Made by a program: the position numbers and the translations under genes | Notes under the pieces: model-generated | The model's database searches: none | What the model was told of the DNA's origin: nothing | What the model saw: the letters and a program-made list of their open reading frames with translations, nothing else | Part shown: positions 1 to 8,130 of the stretch, one piece after another | Layout of the letters: every line of letters begins with the position of its first letter | Numbering within the stretch: the first letter of the stretch is position 1 | NCBI GenBank assembly: GCA_036822055.1 | Contig: DAISIK010000032.1 | Location: forward strand, 1-36,442 | DNA from: DAISIK01 sp036822055 | Lineage (GTDB): Bacteria > Verrucomicrobiota > Verrucomicrobiia > Opitutales > Puniceicoccaceae | Direction: 5' to 3' | DNA length: 36,442 nt

Positions 1-145
1 TTTTCGCGTCGACCCCGCTAAACATGCCGATGACTCGCGCAAGGAGGCCCGACGCGAACCGCATCAGTTGCGAGAATCCGACGATAATGCCGTCCATTTC
101 TTTGGTCTCGCGGGAAGGGAAAAAGACCGAATCATCCAAAAACAA
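1..145 (-). CDS. Possible 5' end of a gene leaving the window, unknown function
   Basis: On the - strand a GGAGG Shine-Dalgarno sequence (151-155) lies five bases before a TTG codon (145-143), which follows directly on an in-frame TGA. From there the frame stays open to the window edge for 48 codons. The peptide has a hydrophobic stretch, roughly VGFSQLMRFASGLLARVIG, which resembles the first helix of a membrane protein such as a polysaccharide flippase, but this is only a visual resemblance. The gene would diverge from the glycosyltransferase at 436. A neighbouring open frame on the same strand (64-423) overlaps it and has no convincing start. The call rests on the ribosome binding site and openness only. 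Confidence 0.3.
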   Translation of the reverse strand, partial: MFLDDSVFFPSRETKEMDGIIVGFSQLMRFASGLLARVIGMFSGVDAK

Positions 146-435
146 TCAGACCTCCGAAACTGAGGGGACCGACTGAGCTTGACTCGCCCAACCCAATCGA
201 CCCTGAATCCGGCCATGACCGCCCTCATGCCCAACTCAAATTTGGACAGCTTTCGCCTGAAGGCGTCATCGGATCGCTCTCTGCGGGAAGGGATGTACCC
301 TGTCGGTACAACCAGCCGCGGGTCTTCGATTGCAAGAATCAATATCGGACAGCCGAGGCCCAACTCGGCGATGGGTACGCTGAACCAGTGTCGGATCCGT
401 CTCGATGAAGACAAAAACTGCAAAAGCCACGGCTG
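146..435. other. Intergenic region, no supported gene
   Basis: About 290 bases between the possible leftward gene and the glycosyltransferase. All six frames contain only short or unconvincing open stretches. If the leftward gene is real this is a divergent promoter region, but no clear -35/-10 pair was seen. Confidence 0.4.
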
Positions 436-1638
436 ATGGAAAAAAAGGCCGTACTATTTATCTCGCCGCAGCCCTTTTTCGAGCGGCGTGGCTCTCCCAT
501 TCGGGTCAAATTCAACCTTCTCGCCCTCGGTAAGGCCGACTATCGGGTGGATTTGCTAACTTTACCGGTTGGAGCAGATGTCGTCCTCCCGAACACCACC
601 GTTCACCGGGTTTCCAACCCCTTTGGCTGGAAAAATGTACCTATCGGACCGGGACCCAAAAAGCTGTTCTTTGACCTCTTGATCTTAATCCGCGCCTTTT
701 CTCTCTGCAAACGCAGCCGCTATGTCCTGATCCACGGGGTCGAGGAGGCGGGAACCCTTGCGGTTTTCCTGGCGAAACTCTTTCGTACCCGCGCGATTTT
801 TGAGAAGCATTCCGATCCTCTCTCCTACAAGCGGGGCCTGTTCAAGTCCGCCCTGATGAAAATTTATGCTAAGGTCGAAAGGTGGACTGCCGGAAAAGCA
901 CATGCGGTGATCGGAACCGGTCAAGGTTTGGTTGACCAGGTCCGCAGCATGCGTCCGGAAGCCGCGGTTTATCACATTCCGGACATTGCGTCCTCTGTCG
1001 TTGATGGCTCAGCCGAGGCTGCCGCAGAGATCCGGCGTGCCATAGGGGCCCAACCCGAAGATGTGGTCATCCTTTACGCGGGTTCCTTCGCCTCCTACCA
1101 GGGCGTCGATCTCCTGTTTGATGCTGTGCATCAGGTGGTTGCAAAGGTTCCCAAGGCCCGCTTCGTCGTCATCGGCGGGAAAAAGTCCGAGAACGCCGAA
1201 CGGCTAAAGCAGCTGGAGGAGGCAAACGTCTCCGGCTCGGTCTATTTTGCGGGGTCCGTTGATACCGATAAACTCCCCGGTTGGTTGATGGCAGCTGACA
1301 TCCTGCTCTCTCCCCGGATCTCCGGGGTCAATTCCCCCCTCAAAGTATTGGATTACCTCAAATCCGGTCGGGCAATTGTTGCGACCGATGTCCCCGCCAA
1401 CCGGCTGCTTCTGGATGAGGAACTGGCCTGTTTTGCTCAACCTGATGCATCAGCCTTCGCCGAACAAATCTCAAGAGTTGCCGTAGATCCCGAACTGAGA
1501 GCGAAGCTAGGCAAGGCAGGGAAACTGCGCTTTGAATCCCAGTACACACTGGACAAGCATCGGGAACGCTTGTCGCATTGTTACCGGGAGACGCTCGAGA
1601 AACCCCGCCGAAAGATTCGGAAACGAACCAAAACATGA
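436..1638 (+). CDS. Glycosyltransferase family 4 protein
   Basis: A 400-residue GT-B fold glycosyltransferase that would move a sugar from a nucleotide-sugar donor to a lipid or glycan acceptor on the cytoplasmic face of the membrane. The N-terminus reads VLFISPQPFFERRGSPIRV, the usual acceptor-domain strand and loop of this group. A Rossmann-like strand, VILYAGSFASYQGVDLL, starts the donor domain near residue 212. Near residues 292-315 the segment SPRISGVNSPLKVLDYLKSG replaces the common E-x7-E loop, a variant seen in some GT4 clades. The start is the only ATG in a sensible place, with no strong ribosome binding site. The stop overlaps the next gene as ATGA, so the two are translationally coupled. 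Acceptor and sugar cannot be told from sequence. Confidence 0.85.
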   Translation: MEKKAVLFISPQPFFERRGSPIRVKFNLLALGKADYRVDLLTLPVGADVVLPNTTVHRVSNPFGWKNVPIGPGPKKLFFDLLILIRAFSLCKRSRYVLIHGVEEAGTLAVFLAKLFRTRAIFEKHSDPLSYKRGLFKSALMKIYAKVERWTAGKAHAVIGTGQGLVDQVRSMRPEAAVYHIPDIASSVVDGSAEAAAEIRRAIGAQPEDVVILYAGSFASYQGVDLLFDAVHQVVAKVPKARFVVIGGKKSENAERLKQLEEANVSGSVYFAGSVDTDKLPGWLMAADILLSPRISGVNSPLKVLDYLKSGRAIVATDVPANRLLLDEELACFAQPDASAFAEQISRVAVDPELRAKLGKAGKLRFESQYTLDKHRERLSHCYRETLEKPRRKIRKRTKT

Positions 1639-2663
1639 GTCATCTTTCAAATCTCCCCCCTGGGACCCCCGTTCTTGTCACCGGTGCAACCGGGTTCACG
1701 GGTGCCGTTCTGACGCGAAAACTGGTTGAAGCCGGCTTGAAGGTCTCTGCCCTCGCGCGGGAGAGCTCAAACACCGGTCCGCTCGAAGATCTCGATATCA
1801 ACTGGTTCCGGGGAGATGTTTTTGACCCAACGACGGTAGGCGCTGCGATGGCGGGCCAACAGTATGTTTTTCATGCCGCCGCAGCGTTCCGGGAGGCCAA
1901 GAGCACCTACGAGGATTACTGGAATGTGCATGTCCGGAGCACGCAGCTCATCGCGGGAGCCGCGATCGCAAATCCTGGCTTCCGACGTCTGATTCATATT
2001 TCCACTTTCGGGGTCCACGGACATATCGAGAATCCCCCGGGATCTGAGGAATCCCCCTACGCTCCAGGCGACGATTACCAGCGGACCAAACTGGAGGGAG
2101 AGGAATGGCTACGGACCTTTGCGAGCGAGAATCCGCTCGATTTTACGATCATACGGCCTGCTGCGATTTATGGACCGGGGGATCGTAGGCTGCTGAAGCT
2201 TTTCAAGATGGCCACCCGCCCTTTCTTTCCTCTGCTCGGGAGCGGAAAGTGCATGTACCATCTGGTTCATGTCGACGATCTCACGAATTGTATGATTTTG
2301 GCCGCTACTGAGCCCAAAGCGCTGGGCGAAGCCATTATTTGTGGGGGAAACGAACCGATCCCGGTTGCGGAGATCGCAAAGACGCTGGCGGCGCATTTCC
2401 GGGTAAAATCTCGGATTATCCGACTACCAATCGGGCCTTTCTTTCTTCTCGCGGGTCTCTGCGAGGCCGTCTGCAAGCCCTTTGGACTTGAACCCCCCAT
2501 CTACCGTCGCCGAGTGGCTTTTTACTCAAAGGACCGGGACTTTGACGTTGCAAAGATGAGGCGTGTCCTCGGCTACAACCCAACCCACAGCAACCATGAG
2601 GGGCTCGTCGAAACCGCAAACTGGTACGTCGAACAAGGCTGGATGAAGCCCCCCAGACAATAA
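1635..2663 (+). CDS. NAD-dependent epimerase/dehydratase (extended SDR)
   Basis: A 342-residue extended short-chain dehydrogenase. The cofactor motif TGATGFTG (residues 16-23) opens the Rossmann fold, VFHAAAAFRE follows at the usual NAD-binding loop, and the catalytic Tyr148 and Lys152 lie in YQRTK. The substrate-binding part contains IIRPAAIYGPGD, typical of nucleotide-sugar epimerases and related dehydrogenases, including 3-beta-hydroxysteroid dehydrogenase-like proteins. The ATG at 1635 is chosen because it gives a four-base ATGA overlap with the glycosyltransferase; a longer frame from 1578 would only add shadow residues. The pairing suggests that it modifies a nucleotide sugar or lipid-linked intermediate used by its partner. 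Exact reaction unknown. Confidence 0.85.
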   Translation: MSHLSNLPPGTPVLVTGATGFTGAVLTRKLVEAGLKVSALARESSNTGPLEDLDINWFRGDVFDPTTVGAAMAGQQYVFHAAAAFREAKSTYEDYWNVHVRSTQLIAGAAIANPGFRRLIHISTFGVHGHIENPPGSEESPYAPGDDYQRTKLEGEEWLRTFASENPLDFTIIRPAAIYGPGDRRLLKLFKMATRPFFPLLGSGKCMYHLVHVDDLTNCMILAATEPKALGEAIICGGNEPIPVAEIAKTLAAHFRVKSRIIRLPIGPFFLLAGLCEAVCKPFGLEPPIYRRRVAFYSKDRDFDVAKMRRVLGYNPTHSNHEGLVETANWYVEQGWMKPPRQ

Positions 2664-2796
2664 TCCGCCTAGGGGATCGACCACGACTCCGGGGCCGAAT
2701 CCAACGGGGTCAGGCCTTTAGGAGCCGCTGCCCAAATCGATCTTATTGTATTTATGATACTGATACATCAAGGAATTTTAGCAAACGAATCCTCGT

Positions 2797-2925
2797 ATGA
2801 TGGGTATACACGATCCGCAGAAAGAGTTCTTTTGCCACTCGGTGGATCTTGACAAGCGGGCGCGAGCTGACAACCCGCTACGCAAGTTCAAGTCGAAGGT
2901 CGGCGCGGCACAAAGACATCGGTAA
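2797..2925 (+). pseudogene. N-terminal remnant of an IS1182/IS5-like transposase
   Basis: A 42-codon frame starting with two ATG codons encodes MMGIHDPQKEFF, then VDLDKRARADNPLRK, and ends at TAA. This matches the conserved start of DDE transposases of the IS1182/IS5 type, where a short MMG leader is followed by an aromatic pair, a VNL-type segment and a DHPLRK-type motif. After LRKFKSKV the reading diverges and stops, so the catalytic core is missing. No terminal inverted repeats were found. It is a dead fragment of a former insertion in a patchwork region. Confidence 0.6.
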
Positions 2926-3124
2926 CAGTCTTCAATTTAGAGCCAAACACCTCCTTGCCTCAGCGGACCGCCGGGTCCACGCCCCGCCCCTTCCCCATAC
3001 CTGCTCCGCCTAAAGACAGGTACCTACCGGAGGTTGTGGGCAATCCGAGAATAAAAGGTTGGTTTGCCCCTTACCCGGATACTTCGGCGTTGATAGCACT
3101 CGCACCGGTTCCCGCATCAATGAT

Positions 3125-3138
3125 CCGACCATGGTCGG
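3125..3138. promoter_or_regulatory. 14-base palindrome upstream of vapBC, possible operator
   Basis: CCGACCATGGTCGG is a perfect inverted repeat about 70 bases before the antitoxin start. VapBC operons are usually autorepressed by the complex binding palindromes near the promoter, so this is a candidate operator. A second palindrome, CATGCATGCATG (3201-3212), runs into the antitoxin start codon. No experimental or comparative support is available here. Confidence 0.3.
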
Positions 3139-3209
3139 GAGGTTTTTCTTCCTCGATTGCTTCGACTCTCCGGCAAAAGAAACACCTTGCAAGTCAGTTT
3201 CATGCATGC

Positions 3210-3449
3210 ATGAATAGGTGCACGAAAAGAATCACTTTGGACGAAGAAGCCTATTCCCGGTTGAAGAGTTGGAAGCGAGCACGGGGGGATTCCTTTTCCA
3301 AGGTGGTCAAGCGGGTGGTTCCCCAGGGGGGCAACCTGGAGACCCTGCTCCGGTTCGCCGAGCAACGGACAGCGAATCCGGCAAAGGATAACCTCCTTGA
3401 AAGCACGGTGGAATCCCGCTCCCCGCAAAAAGAAGAACCGTGGACCTAA
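3210..3449 (+). CDS. vapB: VapB-family antitoxin
   Basis: A 79-residue protein starting with a short basic segment and then KRITLDEEAYSRLKSWKR and DSFSKVVKRV, the pattern of the VAPB_antitox family (formerly DUF217), which neutralises a PIN-domain toxin and binds the operon promoter. The C-terminal part is polar and probably the toxin-wrapping tail. The start at 3210 fits the family length; a longer frame from 2955 adds unrelated residues. The stop lies ten bases inside the toxin gene. The start codon is the last part of a CATGCATGCATG palindrome. Confidence 0.75.
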   Translation: MNRCTKRITLDEEAYSRLKSWKRARGDSFSKVVKRVVPQGGNLETLLRFAEQRTANPAKDNLLESTVESRSPQKEEPWT

Positions 3450-3838
3450 TCGCCGACACCTCCTTTCTGGTTGGTCTTTGGCAGAAGCAGGACTGGGCCC
3501 TCCGGTTCGCCTCCCTCCACTCCCGAAAAGTTCTCGGGATCCCCTGGGTGGTTCTTGGGGAGTTTTGGCACGGGGCACAAAGAGCCGGGCACGATTTCAC
3601 CGAGGTGGAGCAATTCCTCGCTCTCGGTCTACCACTAACGGACGCAGGCCCTGTCTTTTCCCGCTATGCGGAGATTTGCGCCGATCTCCAGAACCGCGCC
3701 CAGGAAACCTACCGCCAAATCGGACAGAACGACCTCTGGATCGCCGCTACCGCCGCTGCCCACAATAGTCCGCTGGTCACCCGCAACGAACGCCACTTCC
3801 GCGCAATACAAGGCGTCGAACTCCTCGCCCTTCAGTGA
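3440..3838 (+). CDS. vapC: VapC-type PIN-domain ribonuclease toxin
   Basis: A 132-residue PIN-domain protein, the expected size for VapC toxins, which cleave tRNA or rRNA using divalent metal. The acidic metal ligands are visible: Asp6 in IADTSFLVGL, Glu41 in GEFWHG, and Asp98 in NDLWIAA, followed by the strand and loop LVTRNERHF near residues 112-120. The start is a GTG (3440), required by the position of Asp6, and overlaps the antitoxin by ten bases, which is typical coupling for this module. The toxin has all its catalytic residues, so the system appears intact. It sits beside transposon debris, consistent with horizontal acquisition. Confidence 0.85.
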   Translation: MDLIADTSFLVGLWQKQDWALRFASLHSRKVLGIPWVVLGEFWHGAQRAGHDFTEVEQFLALGLPLTDAGPVFSRYAEICADLQNRAQETYRQIGQNDLWIAATAAAHNSPLVTRNERHFRAIQGVELLALQ

Positions 3839-3944
3839 GCCCGCCGAGAACCACAGTCCGCCTGGCGCAGGACTCGACCTCGTTGAGATTACAATAGACG
3901 ACCATCGACCGCCAGTCATTCATCGCTTCCGAGTTTAATATCCT

Positions 3945-5822
3945 TCAAGGATACGGTTGCTGGATGATTTCATCTCGGGTTCTTGCTTTGATTTGACTAA
4001 CTTGCTCTTCCACAATCTCAGGTGTGAGCGGCTCCCCGGAGGAGGTCAGCCTCTGCTCAAGCGCGAGCCGAAGCACTTCGATTTGATCATCCTCTAAAGG
4101 CATAGATCGGGAAAGCATAGAACCACGATTGTCCGTAAATTGGGCTCCAGAGAATTCCCCCCGATCCGGAATTGCCCAGCGATTTACCAGATAAGTGACA
4201 GCGGGTGAGGCGTCGAATCTCGATATTGATTCTCTCCATGTGTGATGCCAGGCAACGCGTTCAAAAAATTGTCGATGAATCGGATTAAGCCAGGGTTCTT
4301 TCCAGGAAGCGTTGTTGCGTGCCGCATTTGCCAACCGCATCCAGTCTGCGGATGTCGCCGAGGAAGGACGATACTCCAACTCAGTCGCGTCGTAGAGAAG
4401 CCATGCTTCCTCGTCATCCGAAAGAGGATGAGAGAGAATGCTTTCGGTGAGGGCTATTTTTTCAACATCCCACTCCCACAATTTCCTGAAAATGGTCCGC
4501 ATCACCGAGTCGTAGAGAATCAAATTTCGTAACGATAGATTTTCAACGGTATCGGAAGCGACCAAACCGGATTGTTCTCTCAACCATGCCACTGTTTCAA
4601 TACGCAGCTGCTCTCGATAGGTTTGGAGGGCCCACAGGGCAACACGGAGGGGCGCGTCCCGAATCGCCTCATCGAGAAATTCGTCGGCATAAGGCCGTGG
4701 CTGCCCGGAAAGCCTCTCGAGCCATGGCAGCATTGGTTGGATATTTACCCGGGGACGTTCCTTCCCTCCAAATAAAGTCCATTCCCCATCCCATGGGCCT
4801 TCTGGAGGGAAACTCCACGTCCCCACTTCGTAAGTTGACGGGAGACGCACCGCGCGGTCTCGCGGCCATACCAAAAACTTATCGCCCGAATCGCCATCAC
4901 CACTCGCTACCTCAAGAATGTCTCCTGCTTTAATTCCGCTGCCAGCAAACACCCTGAGGACTTTCACCGTTCCCGGCTCGACCACCTCTGGTTTTGAAAA
5001 AAGTGTGTGGTCACCAACTGTTTTTACCTGAGTCAATACTTCCACTCCAATCAATGGGATACTCGCAACACGCTGCTTATTCCCACCGGAAAACATATCC
5101 CAGGAAAGAGGGGTTCCTGGTCCATTGATGAAGTTCTTAGTTTCCTCCCTTCTCGCTTCACTGGAATTCAGAGCCCTTAGGATTGGGATGATTTTTACCC
5201 CGTGCATCCGGACCAAGGCGCCCAGTGCCCATTTCCGAACCTTTGGGTTCTCGTGCTCTAAGAGCCCGAAAACCATCGCTGCTTTCTTGCTATCCTCAAT
5301 ATCCTCCAAACCCTGGAGAATCTGCATCATCGAACGCGTCTGATTCCAATCATTGACGAAGTGCTCATGGTTTGGATTCAAGAGATCTTCAGATCGATCC
5401 CAGACCGGCACAAAACCGGTCACAAATGGGAACTGATACCCAGACGAATCTGCAAAACTGGTCGGAAGTTCCTTGCGTTGAAAAATCCAAAGCAATCCTT
5501 TTTTGCCAACCGGATAAAATTCGATCGGAGCGCCATAAATGTTGTTCATTCCATAAGCACACCATCGCTCAGGAGGAAACCTGGAAACCATGATCGGATT
5601 GAGTTGTATTTCCCTTCCCTTGAGGGTCCGCGGACCTGTGTAGACTTCTACGATTTCCACTACGAGATCGACCAAAGCCTCTTCGCCAAGATCGGCTCTC
5701 TTGCTAACTGGTCTGACGATCTCAACTTCAACCATCGCGCCGGGCAGCCAGCTGCGGCTCGCAAACCCCGCGCCACTATCGGTGTCAAGTTCAGGTGGTG
5801 TCCGTGCGGCCTGAAGCATCAA
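3945..5822 (-). CDS. Large exported protein of unknown function with HEAT-like segment
   Basis: About 625 residues with no family recognised. Residues about 175-220, containing KAAMVFGLLEHENPKVRKWALGALVRMHG, look like one or two HEAT-type helical repeats. The C-terminal third is helical and rich in Trp. The listed start (TTG 5822, or ATG 5819) falls inside a hydrophobic segment. Read further upstream in the same frame, the sequence gives a complete signal peptide, KNLKTLIGATCCCGLLMLQA, preceded by an ATT codon at 5870-5868 and no ATG, GTG or TTG. Either ATT is the start, or the start codon has been lost by mutation. The gene converges on vapC and has no operon partner. It could be a Verrucomicrobia-specific lipoprotein or periplasmic protein. 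Confidence 0.6.
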   Translation of the reverse strand: MMLQAARTPPELDTDSGAGFASRSWLPGAMVEVEIVRPVSKRADLGEEALVDLVVEIVEVYTGPRTLKGREIQLNPIMVSRFPPERWCAYGMNNIYGAPIEFYPVGKKGLLWIFQRKELPTSFADSSGYQFPFVTGFVPVWDRSEDLLNPNHEHFVNDWNQTRSMMQILQGLEDIEDSKKAAMVFGLLEHENPKVRKWALGALVRMHGVKIIPILRALNSSEARREETKNFINGPGTPLSWDMFSGGNKQRVASIPLIGVEVLTQVKTVGDHTLFSKPEVVEPGTVKVLRVFAGSGIKAGDILEVASGDGDSGDKFLVWPRDRAVRLPSTYEVGTWSFPPEGPWDGEWTLFGGKERPRVNIQPMLPWLERLSGQPRPYADEFLDEAIRDAPLRVALWALQTYREQLRIETVAWLREQSGLVASDTVENLSLRNLILYDSVMRTIFRKLWEWDVEKIALTESILSHPLSDDEEAWLLYDATELEYRPSSATSADWMRLANAARNNASWKEPWLNPIHRQFFERVAWHHTWRESISRFDASPAVTYLVNRWAIPDRGEFSGAQFTDNRGSMLSRSMPLEDDQIEVLRLALEQRLTSSGEPLTPEIVEEQVSQIKARTRDEIIQQPYP

Positions 5823-6079
5823 GAGCCCACAACAGCAGGTGGCTCCGATTAGGGTTTTAAGATTTTTAATGGAAGTATCCCAAACACTGTTGAAATTCGG
5901 TAGGTGGTCCCGTTTCGCCTAGTTCGTTTGTGTCTGATTCTGATCAGTCGGTCAACCCTGCCGAGTCGGTTCCCGCACCCTCGATCCCTGGGCAGCCATT
6001 TCAAACCCTCCTGAGTCCTATGAACAAGAAATGCGAAATGAGGCCCTGGATGCGTAGAAGCGTCCGTCGAGGACCAAAT

Positions 6080-6298
6080 TTACTCGTCAAAAACCTCTTC
6101 GGTGGTGCCCACACTGAGAATGCGTTCTCCCCAACGGTGGAGCTCCTCGCTTCCCGCGTGGTTGAGACTCTCCGAGCTTTTATAGTCCCATTCGCCAAAT
6201 CTGTGAACGAGTAGGCGATGCAGAATCATGCGACCACCAACGCTCACCCTTGGGCTAAGATCCTTCCCCCCCCGATGTTGGTCGGCTTCCAGGGCGGA
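6080..6298 (-). pseudogene. C-terminal remnant of a DUF4351/Rpn-like nuclease family protein
   Basis: On the - strand an open stretch bounded by TGA (6301-6299) and TAA (6082-6080) encodes GRMILHRLLVHRFGEW, then SEELHRWGERIL and TTEEVFDE. This matches the common tail of Rpn/YhgA-like PD-(D/E)XK recombination-promoting nucleases and related DUF4351 proteins, in which a GR..LLRLLERRFG helix is followed by LERWAERVL and a final EEVF. The nuclease core is absent upstream, so only the tail survives. An ATG at 6229 would give 49 residues, but no ribosome binding site supports it. Confidence 0.45.
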
Positions 6299-6352
6299 TC
6301 ACCGCTCCCCCTAGAAAAATCTCAGGCAGAACGATCGCCGGGCACCCCATAA

Positions 6353-6919
6353 CTAAACGCGGACCCGGTTGCGCCTTCGAATTTTTCGCCTCGCATGGTT
6401 GAGGCAAATCCAGCCTGCCCAAACCCCATTCACCACAGTCAGCACGCCCACCGTCCCAGCCAGTGCAAAGCTGAGGTAACCAACAACTTCCCTCGCTGGT
6501 TCTGCACCTGGACTCCTCGCCAGACTTAGACTGATGGCAGCGAGCGGGAGAAGGATCATTCCGAAGAGCAAAGGCCAGAAAATATGGGTTGCGCTGTACT
6601 TACGGGAGCCCGGTTCATAGGCCTGACCGAGAGTGTGAAATCTGGGTCTCAAACCGCCAAAAAGCACCGGACTGAGCAGGGTTGCTGCAATCAGAAAACA
6701 GCTGAAAAAGATGGTGGCCCCCAGGTCTCTCATAGCAATGCAGGCAGACACTGAATGGCTCCACGCCAACACCCAAGCCAGAGCCTTGGCTGCACCGTTC
6801 GGAGGAACACGAAAGCGGGAGAGGCGCTCACAATAGGGGCAGACATAAATCTGATCCGTTTTTAGGGCAAAAAGGGTTGAGAGTCTGATTCCCCTTCGAC
6901 AATGAGGACACTGGCTCAT
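6353..6919 (-). CDS. Zinc-ribbon membrane protein, function unknown
   Basis: A 188-residue protein. The N-terminus has two CxxC knuckles, CPHC (residues 4-7) and CPYC about 25 residues later, forming a zinc ribbon. Four hydrophobic segments follow, including IFFSCFLIAATLLSPVLFGG and a final one ending near WAGWICL, then a very basic tail, KIRRRNRVRV, likely in the cytoplasm. The start at 6919 is chosen because it overlaps the stop of meaB as ATGA; a longer frame adds only six residues. Translational coupling to the GTPase is likely, but there is no known functional link between the two families. Confidence 0.65.
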   Translation of the reverse strand: MSQCPHCRRGIRLSTLFALKTDQIYVCPYCERLSRFRVPPNGAAKALAWVLAWSHSVSACIAMRDLGATIFFSCFLIAATLLSPVLFGGLRPRFHTLGQAYEPGSRKYSATHIFWPLLFGMILLPLAAISLSLARSPGAEPAREVVGYLSFALAGTVGVLTVVNGVWAGWICLNHARRKIRRRNRVRV

Positions 6920-8037
6920 TTTTCCCTCGAACTCCACTTCAGGGCCTTGGTAACCGCGGTCTCAACCGGCATTTGCTTCTCAAGGACTGCCTGCTCAAGC
7001 TTCGCCAGCTCTGTCCTCATGCCTTCCTGTTCAACAAATTTATCCCAAACCGACTCCGCCAAAACGCTCCGAAACCAGTCCACATTTTGCCTCCCCCGCA
7101 TTCCTTCAAGACGCCCCTCGTCCCTCAATAATCCAATAAACCTCCCGATTAACTGCCAGATTTCCTCCAGTCCCCTTCCCTCCAGAGCAGAGCAGAGGAG
7201 AGCCACCTGCTGCCACCCCAAAGTATATGGCGTGATGTACTGGAGCACCTGCGCATATTCCCCACAGGTTCTCCGGGCCCGCATCAAGTTTTCGCCGTCC
7301 GCCTTATTTACGGCGATTGCATCAGCGATCTCAACCACTCCCTTTTTGATCCCCTGAAGCTCATCACCAGCGCCAGCAATCTGGAGCAGGAGGAAAAAGT
7401 CCACCATCTTGCGCACCGCCACCTCGCTCTGACCAACCCCAACCGTTTCAACAAGCACAACATCGTACCCTGCCGCCTCAACCAGAGAAATGGCCTCTCG
7501 CGTCCGCGCTGCCACCCCACCGAGGGTTCCACCAGCCGGGCTGGGTCGGATAAACGCCTGAGGATGGCGCGAAAGATCCTCCATCCGCGTTTTATCTCCC
7601 AATAAACTGCCACCGCTCCGGGAGCTGCTCGGATCGACCGCCAATACCGCAACCCGGTGGCCCTTCTCACAAAGCATCAAACCAAACGATTCAATGAAGG
7701 TACTTTTGCCCGCCCCTGGAACCCCGGTTATGCCGACCCGTATCGTGTTCGAAGGCAGCGCCAGAGACTTCTCCAACAACCTCGACCCGATCAATCGGTG
7801 GTTCCGAGACCGACTTTCAATCATTGTAATGCCTCTGCCGAGAGCCGCACGGTCTCCGCAGCGAATCCCCTCGAAGATAGAATCCGGGCTTAGCGAAAAT
7901 TGCGAGAGAGCCCTTCGCCGTTTCGTGCTCGGAACGCCGACTTCACTCTGAGTGGGTTGAGCCCTCGAAGCCTTATCGAAAACCCTGGTCTCCCTCAACT
8001 CATGGAACCTCTTCAAACCGATCAGAGTGAACAACAA
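6916..8037 (-). CDS. meaB: MeaB/ArgK-type GTPase (methylmalonyl-CoA mutase chaperone)
   Basis: A G3E-family P-loop GTPase. MeaB loads and protects the adenosylcobalamin cofactor of methylmalonyl-CoA mutase or related acyl-CoA mutases in the cytoplasm. The Walker A motif is GVPGAGKS, followed by AVLAVDPSSSRSGGSLLGDKTRM, DVVLVETVGVGQSE (switch region) and VNKADG (guanine specificity). The family usually begins close to the segment SIFEGIRCGDRAALGRGITMIESR, so about 40 extra N-terminal residues are encoded if TTG 8037 is the start; no ATG lies between, and another in-frame TTG exists near 8034. No mutase gene lies in this window. The downstream zinc-ribbon protein overlaps the stop by four bases. 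Confidence 0.88.
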   Translation of the reverse strand: MLFTLIGLKRFHELRETRVFDKASRAQPTQSEVGVPSTKRRRALSQFSLSPDSIFEGIRCGDRAALGRGITMIESRSRNHRLIGSRLLEKSLALPSNTIRVGITGVPGAGKSTFIESFGLMLCEKGHRVAVLAVDPSSSRSGGSLLGDKTRMEDLSRHPQAFIRPSPAGGTLGGVAARTREAISLVEAAGYDVVLVETVGVGQSEVAVRKMVDFFLLLQIAGAGDELQGIKKGVVEIADAIAVNKADGENLMRARRTCGEYAQVLQYITPYTLGWQQVALLCSALEGRGLEEIWQLIGRFIGLLRDEGRLEGMRGRQNVDWFRSVLAESVWDKFVEQEGMRTELAKLEQAVLEKQMPVETAVTKALKWSSREK

Positions 8038-8130
8038 TCCCGGAGAATACCACTCCGAAATGTTACATTCCCGAAAACCTCAAACGAAATCTGACAACCT
8101 CGTTTGCACCTTTGAAACCCGGGGACCACC

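Larger units (their letters stand above)
2664..3209. other. Non-coding region with transposase scar
   Basis: This stretch holds the transposase remnant (2797-2925), then about 280 bases with no supported gene up to the antitoxin. The open frame that continues upstream of the antitoxin (from 2955) has proline-rich, non-family sequence and is not believed to be coding. A perfect 14-base palindrome lies at 3125-3138. Confidence 0.5.

Noticed and set aside
64..423. 119-codon open frame on the - strand at the left edge
   Set aside because: No ribosome binding site or family pattern, and it overlaps a different - strand frame with a good GGAGG-TTG start.
5930..6214. 94-codon + strand frame
   Set aside because: It lies opposite the DUF4351-like remnant, has no domain pattern, and its composition reads as an antisense shadow.
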